Source of the DNA: Myxococcales bacterium
Lineage (GTDB): Bacteria; Myxococcota; Polyangia; Polyangiales; Polyangiaceae
DNA length: 16,540 nucleotides
Assembly: GCA_003151595.1 (NCBI GenBank)
Contig: PLXW01000017.1
Coordinates: forward strand, 72,746 to 89,285
Direction of reading: 5' to 3'
Shown here: positions 7,387 through 14,738 of the stretch, piece after piece
Layout: every line of letters begins with the position of its first letter
Numbering within the stretch: the stretch's first letter is position 1
Notes under the pieces: generated by a model
What the model was told of the DNA's origin: nothing
The model's database searches: none
The model's input: the letters and a program-made list of their open reading frames with translations, nothing else
Made by a program: the position numbers and the translations under genes

Positions 7387-7395
7387 ATCTAGCAC
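7387..7395 (-). promoter_or_regulatory. Candidate -10 box of the phosphodiesterase-family gene
   Basis: It reads GTGCTAGAT on the minus strand, 11 nt before the ATG at 7375, within the 33-nt gap to the upstream gene. It shares GTGCTA with the boxes at 139-147 and 1988-1996. Confidence 0.3.
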
Positions 7396-7408
7396 GGAAG
7401 TCGCGCGT

Positions 7409-10267
7409 TCACTCCCGCACGCCGATCCCCTTCGCCCCGTCGAAGTACTTCGACGCCAGCGCCACGGCGTCGAGCCCGATCTGATGCCCGAGTCGCCGTC
7501 CCGCGAAGTCGTCGGGCGGAATGTGGATGCTCCCCCACAAGCGCGACTGCCCGGCTTCGTCCGACGCGTCGTAATACGACGCCCACTGCAACCTGACGTC
7601 GGTCGTCGGCCCCTTCTCGAAGGTGAGGAACGTGTCCTTCGGCGCGACGAACTCGCCGAGCCCGCCGGGGAAGTACGGGCTACCGGTCAGCGTCGTCAGC
7701 ACCTCGGCCGCCGAGCGGCTGAACGTGCTGTGGCCCGAGATGAACGCGGGGAACGCCGGCGTCACGAACGTGCGCCGCTGGTACGTGATCCACTCGGACG
7801 CGCGAACCCATCCGACGCCCGCGACCTGATTCGCGCGATCCCCCGGCTCACCGCGCCAGTTCCGCACCGCGACCTGCCCCACGAAATGCGCCAGCTGCGC
7901 GTGCCGCTCGCCGGGCGCGCTGCTCTCTCTGGTGACGATCTCGATCAACCCCGGCACCAGCGGCAACCCCTGCGGATCGTACGAAGGGCCCTTCGGATCC
8001 GACGACTGCCCCTTCGCGCCTTGCCATCGAATGAGCGAGATCGGTCGCACGGTGGTGTCGATGCGCTTGATGCCCCACGCGGTGATCGCCGCGTCGTGCA
8101 CCGCACCGTTGAGCGCGAGATAGACGTGCACGTCCCACGCGAGCGGGTCGAGCGACGCCCCCTTTCCGAACAGCTGCCGCTTGAACCCGGGCGAGTCGGC
8201 CACCCAGTTCGCGATCGTGTTCCAGTGCCCGGGCGGCGTCTCCGACTTCGGTCCGTCGGCCCAGAACTCCGCCATCACGCGCGCGAAGTCTCCGAGCTTC
8301 ACCACCTGCGGCGTGTACGGCTCGCCGGTCACCGGGTTCTTCGCCCACCCCTTGCCGTCGTTCGCGCCGAGCGAGTTGTGACCGAAGGCGCCCGGTGAAA
8401 TGTCCATCGTCGTCGCGTCCGACGGATCGACCGAGGCCGTCTTCCGGATCACCTCGACGAGCCAGTCGTTCATCGCCGGGCCGATCTTCGGAACGGGTCC
8501 CGGGTCGTGCCACGGCACGCCGCCCGCGACCGGCGTCATCGCGAAGGGGCGCACGCTTCCCCATTGCGCGCCGATGTACCCCTGCACGCCCGCCGGCAAG
8601 ATGATCCCGTTCTGCGTGGCCGCGACCGACAAGTTGAGCGGCTGCCAGTGATCCTCCTCTTTCAACGGCGCCCCCACCGCGTCGTAGACGCATGGCGGGT
8701 TCGGTGAAGAGAAGCCGGTCGTGTCCGCGTAGTCGTTCGCTTCGTTCGATCCGTCGTTCGCGGTCTTCGCGATGACCGTGTGACCGACCCGATTTCCGAA
8801 CGCGACGGGATCGTCTCCCGTGTCGTGCGTGTCGGCCGGGTCGTAGCCGAGATCGGTCATCACCGCGCGCAAGCAGGCGAGCGTCGTCGCGCCGCCGACG
8901 GCTTTGGCGTAGCGGTGCGCGAGGACGTCGTAGGCCGCGTAGCTGATCGCCGCGCGACGCGCTTTGTCGACGTCGTCGGCGGTGTGTCGCTCGCGAACGA
9001 AGACGCCGCTCGCCTTGGTGTCGTAGCCGGCCCACGCGTCCCACATCGCCGCGGACACATGAAACAGATTGCGCGCGTGAACCGTGGGTCGCGGCAGATC
9101 GAGGCGAATCGCGGCGAGCGCCTGCTCGTCCCAGCGACGCGCAATCGACCCATTCTTCCCGGCCGCGACGACGGCCGCGGAGCACGCGATCGGCGCGCCA
9201 CCGTCGACCTTCGCCTCGCCTTCATCGATGACGACGGGTGGAACGTGATCGCCGAAGTGCACCAGCATCCCGTTGTCGAGCGACGGATTGAGCACGTTGC
9301 CCCCCGCCGACCAGACGCCCCCCGACGCGTCGACGAAGATGGAGTGGAGCGACGACGTCACCGGCAAGGTGAGTCCGTGATCGACCGCCTTGAACGCGCC
9401 GCCCGGCTCGCGCGTGTAGATCGATCCGCGCTCTCCGCTGGTCCAGTCGCCTTTGGTCGTCGTGAAGATCCCTTGAAGGAGGCCGGCCGCGGGCGGTGAC
9501 GCATCGTGGAACGCGACCCCGGCGCCGTCGAACAACACACCGTTGCCGCCGCCACCGACCGCGACCAATCGATCCCCCGTCCCGTGCACCGTGAAGAGCG
9601 TGTCCTTCGTGGTCGTCGGCACCACCGTGAACGGCGCCGCCCCTTTGCGGTGCAAGATCGCGCCGGCTGCGCCGACGACCCAGACTTCGTCGCCCAACCC
9701 GAACACCTTGAAGAAGCCGGGCACTTCGCCCCCGGCGGTCCGCGGCACGTCGAGCGGGATCGTTTCATCGTCGAAGACCCCTGCGTGGTAGTGCCAGACG
9801 AATCCGTTTCGACCGGCCGCGCTCCCCACCGCGTAGAAATTCTCCGCGTCGGTCGCCCAGACTCCATAGATGGTCTGCCGTCCGAGCCCCGGCGTCTTCA
9901 TGCGCTCGAAGCGTCGACCGTCGTAGCGCAGCACCGTCGAGTTCGCGCCGGCCATGAAGACCGGGCCGTTCGCCAGCGCTTGAACCCACCACAGATCGCC
10001 GCTCTGCCCCGTAGGAAGCTCGGCCCACGCCTTCCCATCGAAGTGGAGAACGAGCGGACCGTGCCCCTTGTCCGCTCCGACCGCGAAGACGTCGCTCGCC
10101 GAGCGCCCGCTCACGGAGAGCAACGCCGACGGCAGCTCGCTCGCGAGGAGCTGCCACTCGTGCGCGGGTGCGGAGGTCGTCGAGGAGCTCTTCTGACAGC
10201 CGACCGGCGACGCCGCAGCAACGAGGAGCGCGACGAGCGCACCGAGAGAAGGATCCTTGGTTTTCAT
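7409..10267 (-). CDS. Lipoprotein: beta-propeller fused to vanadium haloperoxidase/PAP2 domain
   Basis: This is a 952-residue two-part protein. A lipoprotein signal ends at Cys24 (ASPVGC). Residues 38-375 hold seven repeats of the type SASDVFAVGADKG..LVLHFDGKAWAELPTG, suggesting a seven-bladed propeller. Residues 390-945 are a helical vanadium-dependent haloperoxidase/PAP2-like domain with all three anion-binding motifs: K-x6-R-P (Lys734, Arg741), ISGH (843-846, the acid-base His846) and S-R-x5-H-x3-D (908-919, Arg909, His915, Asp919). Spacings within the motifs match chloroperoxidases. Vanadate-binding enzymes of this fold oxidise halides with H2O2, while the same motifs with phosphate act as phosphatases; sequence alone does not decide which. 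It is probably tethered on the outer surface or in the periplasm. Its ATG overlaps the stop of the upstream lipoprotein gene as ATGA, so translation is likely coupled. Confidence 0.87.
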   Translation of the reverse strand: MKTKDPSLGALVALLVAAASPVGCQKSSSTTSAPAHEWQLLASELPSALLSVSGRSASDVFAVGADKGHGPLVLHFDGKAWAELPTGQSGDLWWVQALANGPVFMAGANSTVLRYDGRRFERMKTPGLGRQTIYGVWATDAENFYAVGSAAGRNGFVWHYHAGVFDDETIPLDVPRTAGGEVPGFFKVFGLGDEVWVVGAAGAILHRKGAAPFTVVPTTTKDTLFTVHGTGDRLVAVGGGGNGVLFDGAGVAFHDASPPAAGLLQGIFTTTKGDWTSGERGSIYTREPGGAFKAVDHGLTLPVTSSLHSIFVDASGGVWSAGGNVLNPSLDNGMLVHFGDHVPPVVIDEGEAKVDGGAPIACSAAVVAAGKNGSIARRWDEQALAAIRLDLPRPTVHARNLFHVSAAMWDAWAGYDTKASGVFVRERHTADDVDKARRAAISYAAYDVLAHRYAKAVGGATTLACLRAVMTDLGYDPADTHDTGDDPVAFGNRVGHTVIAKTANDGSNEANDYADTTGFSSPNPPCVYDAVGAPLKEEDHWQPLNLSVAATQNGIILPAGVQGYIGAQWGSVRPFAMTPVAGGVPWHDPGPVPKIGPAMNDWLVEVIRKTASVDPSDATTMDISPGAFGHNSLGANDGKGWAKNPVTGEPYTPQVVKLGDFARVMAEFWADGPKSETPPGHWNTIANWVADSPGFKRQLFGKGASLDPLAWDVHVYLALNGAVHDAAITAWGIKRIDTTVRPISLIRWQGAKGQSSDPKGPSYDPQGLPLVPGLIEIVTRESSAPGERHAQLAHFVGQVAVRNWRGEPGDRANQVAGVGWVRASEWITYQRRTFVTPAFPAFISGHSTFSRSAAEVLTTLTGSPYFPGGLGEFVAPKDTFLTFEKGPTTDVRLQWASYYDASDEAGQSRLWGSIHIPPDDFAGRRLGHQIGLDAVALASKYFDGAKGIGVRE

Positions 10268-11229
10268 GGATTGATCAGCGTTGGAGCGATCTGCACGCGC
10301 GCGGTCGCAGAGATGGTGGTGCCGGACGGATCGGTCGTCGTGACCGTGACGTCCAGCGGCTTGCCGAGGAATTGTTTGTAATCAATCCCCTCGTTGTCGA
10401 GCTGGTATCGAATTCCGAAGAGCTTGCAGAAGCCCCCTTCGTCGGGAGCATAGGTGAAGGCGAGCGTCGTCGGAGGGATCGTCGTCCCCGTACCGGGTTG
10501 CACTCCCACGATCTTGGTCGTCGTCCCCGCTTGCTTCATGTTCTTCATGCGCGTCGCGATCCAGATGTGATGACCGCCTTGCGAGCCGGCCTCGGCTTGG
10601 AGCACCTGGTCTTTCGCGAGTGGCAAGTAGTACGACTGTCCGGTTCCGAGCTGGAGAGCGGGAGGGCCGCCGTTCTGCGGCTTGCAGCGATCGGGCGCAT
10701 TCGTCGGCCAGTTCTTGGCGTACGCCTCGAGTCGAGCGGCAGGCACCTCACGCGACTGACAAGTCCCCGAGATACACGTCGCAGGCTGCGTACAGGCAGG
10801 TCCGCTCAGCGGCCCCGGCACCTTGCTGTTTCCGCGCGGGGTCGCGGGGTAGACGATGCAACGCGACTCGAGCGGAATCCGGAGGAGCGCTTCGCGGCCG
10901 GGGACGAAGTGTGTCGACGCGAGTCGCGTGAAGAGCGGCGCGGCGTTCGGATCGCCGATGGCGTCGATCGCGACCTCGACCAGCGCGGTCCCCTTGCCGA
11001 CCCCCGAGAGCATCTTCTCCCACGGCTGCGGAAACCCGACGCGCGACCCGCGCGGAGGCTTCACGACCTCGTCGTCGATCACCGCGCCGTCCGCGCGAAT
11101 CACGATGTGGAGCGCCGACATCACGCCCCCCATGGGATCGCTCTGAATTCCGACGACGATCGCCGTCGGGTCGACGGTTCGACAGGAGCCGCAGGCCACG
11201 GCCAGCGCGAGCGCGAAAACCCTCCTCAT
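10264..11229 (-). CDS. Putative lipoprotein coupled to the haloperoxidase-type gene
   Basis: I recognise no named family for this 321-residue product. From the ATG at 11227-11229 it starts MRRVFALALAVACGSC, an export signal with Cys13 or Cys16 as possible lipidation sites; the lipobox is weak. The middle contains a Cys-containing segment (CTQPATCISGTC) and a stretch with HHIWIATRMKNM. The last 60 residues (about 260-320) alternate in a beta pattern ending DVTVTTTDPSGTTISATARVQIAP, as in Ig-like or fibronectin-like domains. A GTG at 11259 is an alternative start. I prefer 11229 because TATTCC at 11262-11267 could be a -10 that leaves the GTG outside a sensible leader. Its TGA overlaps the ATG of the haloperoxidase-type gene, so the two products are probably made in fixed ratio and may work together at the cell surface. 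Confidence 0.72.
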   Translation of the reverse strand: MRRVFALALAVACGSCRTVDPTAIVVGIQSDPMGGVMSALHIVIRADGAVIDDEVVKPPRGSRVGFPQPWEKMLSGVGKGTALVEVAIDAIGDPNAAPLFTRLASTHFVPGREALLRIPLESRCIVYPATPRGNSKVPGPLSGPACTQPATCISGTCQSREVPAARLEAYAKNWPTNAPDRCKPQNGGPPALQLGTGQSYYLPLAKDQVLQAEAGSQGGHHIWIATRMKNMKQAGTTTKIVGVQPGTGTTIPPTTLAFTYAPDEGGFCKLFGIRYQLDNEGIDYKQFLGKPLDVTVTTTDPSGTTISATARVQIAPTLINP

Positions 11230-11389
11230 CGCTTCGTCTTCACGCAAGCCTCGCTCCACCAGGAATAGGCGCTATCGCCCTCGGCCGCTGTGCCAACGTG
11301 AGCAACGACCGGCCGCGCATGTCAGTGTCGGCGGCGCACCCGGACCGCGTCAACGCGCGATCCCCTCGAATTGCGCCGCTTTTTGTTTT

Positions 11390-11402
11390 CCAGACAGTCT
11401 GG
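11390..11402. promoter_or_regulatory. Palindrome CCAGAC-A-GTCTGG, candidate operator
   Basis: This is a perfect inverted repeat with 6-bp arms around a central A, directly after the only T-rich patch in the region and 61 nt before the DUF2330 start. CAGAC/GTCTG half-sites of this kind are common for TetR-type dimeric repressors. No regulator gene is adjacent in the window, so the binding protein is unknown. Confidence 0.4.
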
Positions 11403-11452
11403 CTCGCCCGATGCAGTCCCAAGGTTGGCGGTCGTGTGCTCACGCGGACCGA

Positions 11453-11458
11453 CGGAGG
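11453..11458 (+). promoter_or_regulatory. Strong Shine-Dalgarno site of the DUF2330 gene
   Basis: CGGAGG lies 5 nt before the ATG at 11464 and decides that start over an in-frame start at 11371. It is one of the few clear ribosome binding sites in the window. Confidence 0.7.
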
Positions 11459-11463
11459 ACGTC

Positions 11464-12936
11464 ATGCGTCGATCAGTGCTCGTGTTGGGGCTCGCAGTGG
11501 CAACGTCGGCGCTCACGCTCATCGGAGAACGGCAGGCCGCCGCGTGCGGTGGCTGCTTCCATCCGCCCACGCAGACCGCTTCGGACATCACCGACGAGCG
11601 CATGCTCCTCTCGGTCTCGCCGAAGCAGACCACGCTCTACGATCAGATTCGCTACGCCGGGAGCCCGACGTCGTTCGCCTGGGTGCTCCCGATTCACGGC
11701 ACGGTCGATGTCGGTCTCAGCGCCGATGTCCTCTTCGACTCGGTCGACGCGGTGACGGCCACGCAGATCGTCCCTCCCGCGCAGAACTGCCCGCCGCCTC
11801 CCCCCGATTGCTATGGGGGGACGAACGGCGGCTCGGGGTTCGCTCCGCCGTCACTTTCGGCCTCGGAGGATGGCGGCGCCTCGGTGATCGTGACGAAGCA
11901 GGAGAACGTCGGCCCGTACGCGACCGTCCAGCTCCACGCGACGGACTCGAGCGCACTCAACGCCTGGCTCACGCAGAACGGGTTCAACATCCCGGCGAAC
12001 GTGCTGCCCGTGATCGACGAGTACGTGAAGGAAGGGTTCGACTTCCTGGCGATGAAGCTCCTCCCGAACGCCGGCGTTCAGGCGATGCGGCCGGTGCGCG
12101 TGACGTCACCGGGCGCCGCACTCTCGCTCCCGCTACGCATGGCGGCCATCGGAACGGGCGCGACGGTCGGCATCACGATCTGGGTCGTGAGCGATGGGCG
12201 TTATGAGCCTCAGAATTTCCCGTTCTACCATATCGAAGACAGCTCCCTCATCTGGGACTGGAGCGTCAGCTCGAGCAACTACACGACGCTCCGCGCGCAG
12301 AACGAAGCGAAGCTCGCGGGCAAAGGGTGGGAGATCGAGAGCTCGCTCGGCCTCAGCGAAGAGCTGATCACGAACGTCATCTTGAGCGGTGGCCAGTACT
12401 ACGGCGGTGGCGGCTTCGGCGGCGGGTATCCGGTCGCCGATCCCGCTTCGGACTACCTCCCCGTGGGCGATCCCGACGCGGGCTCCACGGACGGCGGCGT
12501 CACCGAGACGGCCGAAGAAGTGCGTACGGACGACGTGAACGATCTGTTCGCGGGGATGACCGGGCCGAACGTCCGCGTCACGCGGATGCGGAGCGACATC
12601 TCGCACGCAGCGATGACCGCCGACTTCGTCCTACAGGCGTCGGCCGATCAGTCTGAGCTCTCGAACATCCGCAACGTGACGACGGCGATCAACCTGCAGT
12701 GCCCGATCTACAACAACTGCAACGTCGTCGGCACCGGCTCGCCGTCGGAAGCCGCACCCGTGACGGGGACGTCGAGCGCGGGCGCTCCGCTCGGCGGCGG
12801 CGCGACGCACGGCTGCGTGGCCTCGTCGGAGTCGAGCGAAGGGACCGGAGCTCGCTTCGGCATCGTCGCCGGAATGATCGGGCTCGTCGTGACGCGCCTC
12901 GTGCGACGTCGCAAGCGATCGTCGTCGAAGTCGTAA
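11464..12936 (+). CDS. DUF2330 secreted protein with C-terminal membrane anchor
   Basis: This 490-residue protein has an N-terminal signal peptide (MRRSVLVLGLAVATSALTL) ending near Ala27. It is followed at once by CGGCFHPP, the ACGG(F/C)F start of the DUF2330 family. The family hallmark FAWVLPIHGTVDVG (71-84) follows, with LHATDSSALNAWLTQNGF later, and then a Gly/Tyr-rich loop around 320. The end has a Ser-rich stretch, one Cys, a hydrophobic segment (GIVAGMIGLVVTRL) and an Arg/Lys tail (RRRKRSSSKS). This resembles a rhombosortase-type or MYXO-CTERM-like anchor, although the order and spacing are not canonical. DUF2330 has no known activity. The gene is 28 nt before the DUF805-SRPBCC gene, and the two may be co-transcribed. 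Confidence 0.85.
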   Translation: MRRSVLVLGLAVATSALTLIGERQAAACGGCFHPPTQTASDITDERMLLSVSPKQTTLYDQIRYAGSPTSFAWVLPIHGTVDVGLSADVLFDSVDAVTATQIVPPAQNCPPPPPDCYGGTNGGSGFAPPSLSASEDGGASVIVTKQENVGPYATVQLHATDSSALNAWLTQNGFNIPANVLPVIDEYVKEGFDFLAMKLLPNAGVQAMRPVRVTSPGAALSLPLRMAAIGTGATVGITIWVVSDGRYEPQNFPFYHIEDSSLIWDWSVSSSNYTTLRAQNEAKLAGKGWEIESSLGLSEELITNVILSGGQYYGGGGFGGGYPVADPASDYLPVGDPDAGSTDGGVTETAEEVRTDDVNDLFAGMTGPNVRVTRMRSDISHAAMTADFVLQASADQSELSNIRNVTTAINLQCPIYNNCNVVGTGSPSEAAPVTGTSSAGAPLGGGATHGCVASSESSEGTGARFGIVAGMIGLVVTRLVRRRKRSSSKS

Positions 12937-12960
12937 GCCACGAAAGGACGCGAGCGCGCG

Positions 12961-12969
12961 GCGTATGCT
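12961..12969 (+). promoter_or_regulatory. Candidate -10 box before the DUF805-SRPBCC gene
   Basis: GCGTATGCT contains TATGCT, 7 nt before ATG 12977, matching the near-start box of other genes here. If used, transcription would begin at or just before the ATG at 12977 and exclude the upstream ATG at 12965. Confidence 0.3.
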
Positions 12970-12976
12970 GCGCGCG

Positions 12977-14425
12977 ATGCTCTCGCTCGCGAAGCCGCTC
13001 GGTCGTCGCAGCTTTCTGATCGCGGGCGTCTCGCTCGTCGCCGCGAAGGTGCTCGTCGATTTCCTCGCGTCGCTCATCTACGACCGCCCCTTCTCGCTCC
13101 TCTTCTATCTCGTCCCGGCGGGCGCGCCGCTCTTCTCGCTGCCGAGCGCGCAAGGCGGACAATGGGGGAACGGCGCCGCGCCCGAGGCGACCGGCTACTG
13201 GCTGACGGTCGTCGCCTGCGCGCTCCCGTTCATCGTCGTCGGCGTTGCACTCACGATTCGCCGCCTGCGCGACGCGGGGATGTCTGGGCTCCTCGCGATC
13301 CTCTTCTTCGCGCCGTTCGTGAAGTTCCTCTTCTTCGCCGCCCTGGCGATGGCGCCGACGCGAGAGACTGCGCCGAAGACGTTCGAAGACGACGCGGGGC
13401 CGTTCCGCAGCGGCAAGGCGATCGACGTGAGTCTCGAAGAGCCGGGCGCGAGTCCGGCGAAGCGACGGCTCCTGGCGACCGCGGCAGGCACACTGGCCGG
13501 CGACGCGATCGCTCTGGCCGCGATGGGGATCTCGGTGGGCCTCCTCAAGAGCTACGGATGGCCGCTCATGGTGGCGACACCGGTGGTCGCCGGCTTCGTG
13601 TCGACGTCGGTCTATTGCCGCATGTGCCGGCAGCCGACGGGCGGTGGCGCGATGCTCGTGACGTTCACGACGTTCGTCGTCGGGGTCGTGGTGCTCGGTC
13701 TCTCGGCGCTCGAAGGGTTCGGCTGCATCGTGATGCTCACGCCGTTGTTCTTCGGAGAGGCGCTGCTGGGGACGCTGCTCGCCTACAACCTGGCGAAGAC
13801 GCCAACGATGCCTTCGCACGCGATGGGCTCGGGGCTCGTGATGCTGCCGCTCGCGTTCGTCGTGAACGGCGCGAGCCCGCCGCCGCGCGAGGCGGCGCTT
13901 CCTATCGAGAGCTCGGTCATCGTGCATGCGCCGCCGGACGTGGTGTGGAAGCGCGTGATCGCCTTCCCGCCCCTCCCCGCGCCGACGGAGGCGATCTTCC
14001 GCGTGGGGATCGCCGCGCCGCTCGCGGCCACGATCGACGGCGAAGGCGTGGGCGCGATTCGCCGGTGCGAGTTCACGACCGGCGCGTTCGTCGAGCCGAT
14101 CGAGGTGTGGTCGCCGGGACGCGAGCTCTCCTTCCGCGTGGAGTCACAGCCCGATCCGATGAAGGAGGCGACGCTCTACGCGGGGCCGCGCCCGCCGCAC
14201 CTCGATGGGTACCTCCAGTCGACGCGCGGGCAGTTCGTGCTGGAGCCGCTTGCCGATGGAGGCACGCGCCTCATCGGGCGCACCTGGTACCGCGTTCACA
14301 TGGAGCCGGAGGCGTACTGGCGCATCTGGGGCGACGCCGTCATCCACGCCATCCACACGCGCGTGCTGGCACACGTCGCGAAGCTCGCCGAAGCCGACGT
14401 CGCGACGTCAGCCACCCCCCGCTAG
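12977..14425 (+). CDS. DUF805-like membrane domain fused to SRPBCC domain
   Basis: This protein has 482 residues from ATG 12977 (486 if the in-frame ATG at 12965 is used). The first 130 residues form a DUF805-like unit with four membrane helices and the signature YWLTVVACALPFIVVGVALTIRRLRDAG. A second membrane block (about 165-300) has four or five further helices. Residues 310-472 are a soluble domain beginning SSVIVHAPPDVVWKRV, with strands ending TRLIGRTWYRVHMEPEAYWRIWGDAVIHAIHTRVLAHV. That is the SRPBCC (polyketide cyclase/START-like) pattern, which forms a lipid- or ligand-binding cavity. The arrangement suggests a membrane protein sensing or carrying a hydrophobic ligand; this is inference. 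Its last 18 nt overlap the convergent DUF3303 gene. I place the start at 12977 because of the TATGCT box just upstream. Confidence 0.78.
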   Translation: MLSLAKPLGRRSFLIAGVSLVAAKVLVDFLASLIYDRPFSLLFYLVPAGAPLFSLPSAQGGQWGNGAAPEATGYWLTVVACALPFIVVGVALTIRRLRDAGMSGLLAILFFAPFVKFLFFAALAMAPTRETAPKTFEDDAGPFRSGKAIDVSLEEPGASPAKRRLLATAAGTLAGDAIALAAMGISVGLLKSYGWPLMVATPVVAGFVSTSVYCRMCRQPTGGGAMLVTFTTFVVGVVVLGLSALEGFGCIVMLTPLFFGEALLGTLLAYNLAKTPTMPSHAMGSGLVMLPLAFVVNGASPPPREAALPIESSVIVHAPPDVVWKRVIAFPPLPAPTEAIFRVGIAAPLAATIDGEGVGAIRRCEFTTGAFVEPIEVWSPGRELSFRVESQPDPMKEATLYAGPRPPHLDGYLQSTRGQFVLEPLADGGTRLIGRTWYRVHMEPEAYWRIWGDAVIHAIHTRVLAHVAKLAEADVATSATPR

Positions 14426-14677
14426 TGCGCGCGCGGCATCGGACGTCATGACTGGAATGAACTCGAAGTCCATGAGGTCGCGCCATCGATCGGCCCACTC
14501 GTGGAGCAGCTTCTCGTCATGGCACTCCATCACCTGGAAGCAGCGGTCGAACCCGTCCTCGATCCAGCTTCCGACGTAGCGAAGCCCCTCGGGCATCATG
14601 CGCCCCTTCTCTCTCAGGCGCGCGTAGATGGGCTTCGCGTCGCGGTTCTTGAAGCGCTCGATGACCATGAACAGCAT
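14408..14677 (-). CDS. DUF3303 small protein
   Basis: This 89-residue product matches the DUF3303 family along its whole length: MLFMVIERFKNRDAKPIYARL at the start, GRMMPEGLRYVGSW (30-43), CFQVMECHDEKLL and WADRWRDLMDFEFIPVMTS towards the end. These are small dimeric-barrel-like proteins of unknown function, found singly in many soil bacteria. A GGGGGA ribosome binding site (14681-14686) stands before the ATG at 14675-14677. The stop lies inside the 3' end of the plus-strand DUF805-SRPBCC gene (18-nt overlap), so both transcripts cross there. It is divergent from the next plus-strand gene with 61 nt between starts. Confidence 0.88.
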   Translation of the reverse strand: MLFMVIERFKNRDAKPIYARLREKGRMMPEGLRYVGSWIEDGFDRCFQVMECHDEKLLHEWADRWRDLMDFEFIPVMTSDAARALAGGG

Positions 14678-14723
14678 GCGTCCCCCATTCCCGCGCTCGG
14701 CGGCTCGCCCTCGCGGCGCTCCG

Positions 14724-14732
14724 CGCTAGAGT
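14724..14732 (+). promoter_or_regulatory. Candidate -10 box before the gene at 14739
   Basis: CGCTAGAGT contains TAGAGT, 6 nt before ATG 14739. No ribosome binding site is visible between box and start, so this looks like a leaderless transcript. Confidence 0.35.
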
Positions 14733-14738
14733 AGTCCC

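Larger units (their letters stand above)
11230..11463. promoter_or_regulatory. Divergent intergenic region, 234 nt
   Basis: This is the largest gap in the window. It separates the leftward lipoprotein-haloperoxidase run from the rightward DUF2330 gene, so it must hold promoters for both. Visible elements are a possible minus-strand -10 (TATTCC, 11262-11267), an AT-richer patch (TTTTTGTTTT, 11380-11389) and a perfect 13-bp palindrome at 11390-11402. I see no gene in it. Confidence 0.5.

Noticed and set aside
7304..8398. Plus-strand open frame of about 360 codons opposite the haloperoxidase-type gene
   Set aside because: It is extremely Arg-rich and low in complexity. The opposite strand encodes conserved catalytic motifs, so this is a shadow frame.
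11298..12206. Plus-strand open frame spanning the divergent region into DUF2330
   Set aside because: It is a different frame from the DUF2330 gene, has an Arg-rich composition and no ribosome binding site; the DUF2330 frame has CGGAGG and a signal peptide.
12689..13927. Minus-strand open frame of about 410 codons opposite DUF2330 and DUF805-SRPBCC
   Set aside because: It is made mainly of Arg, Glu and His with no fold-like pattern, and is antisense to two supported genes.
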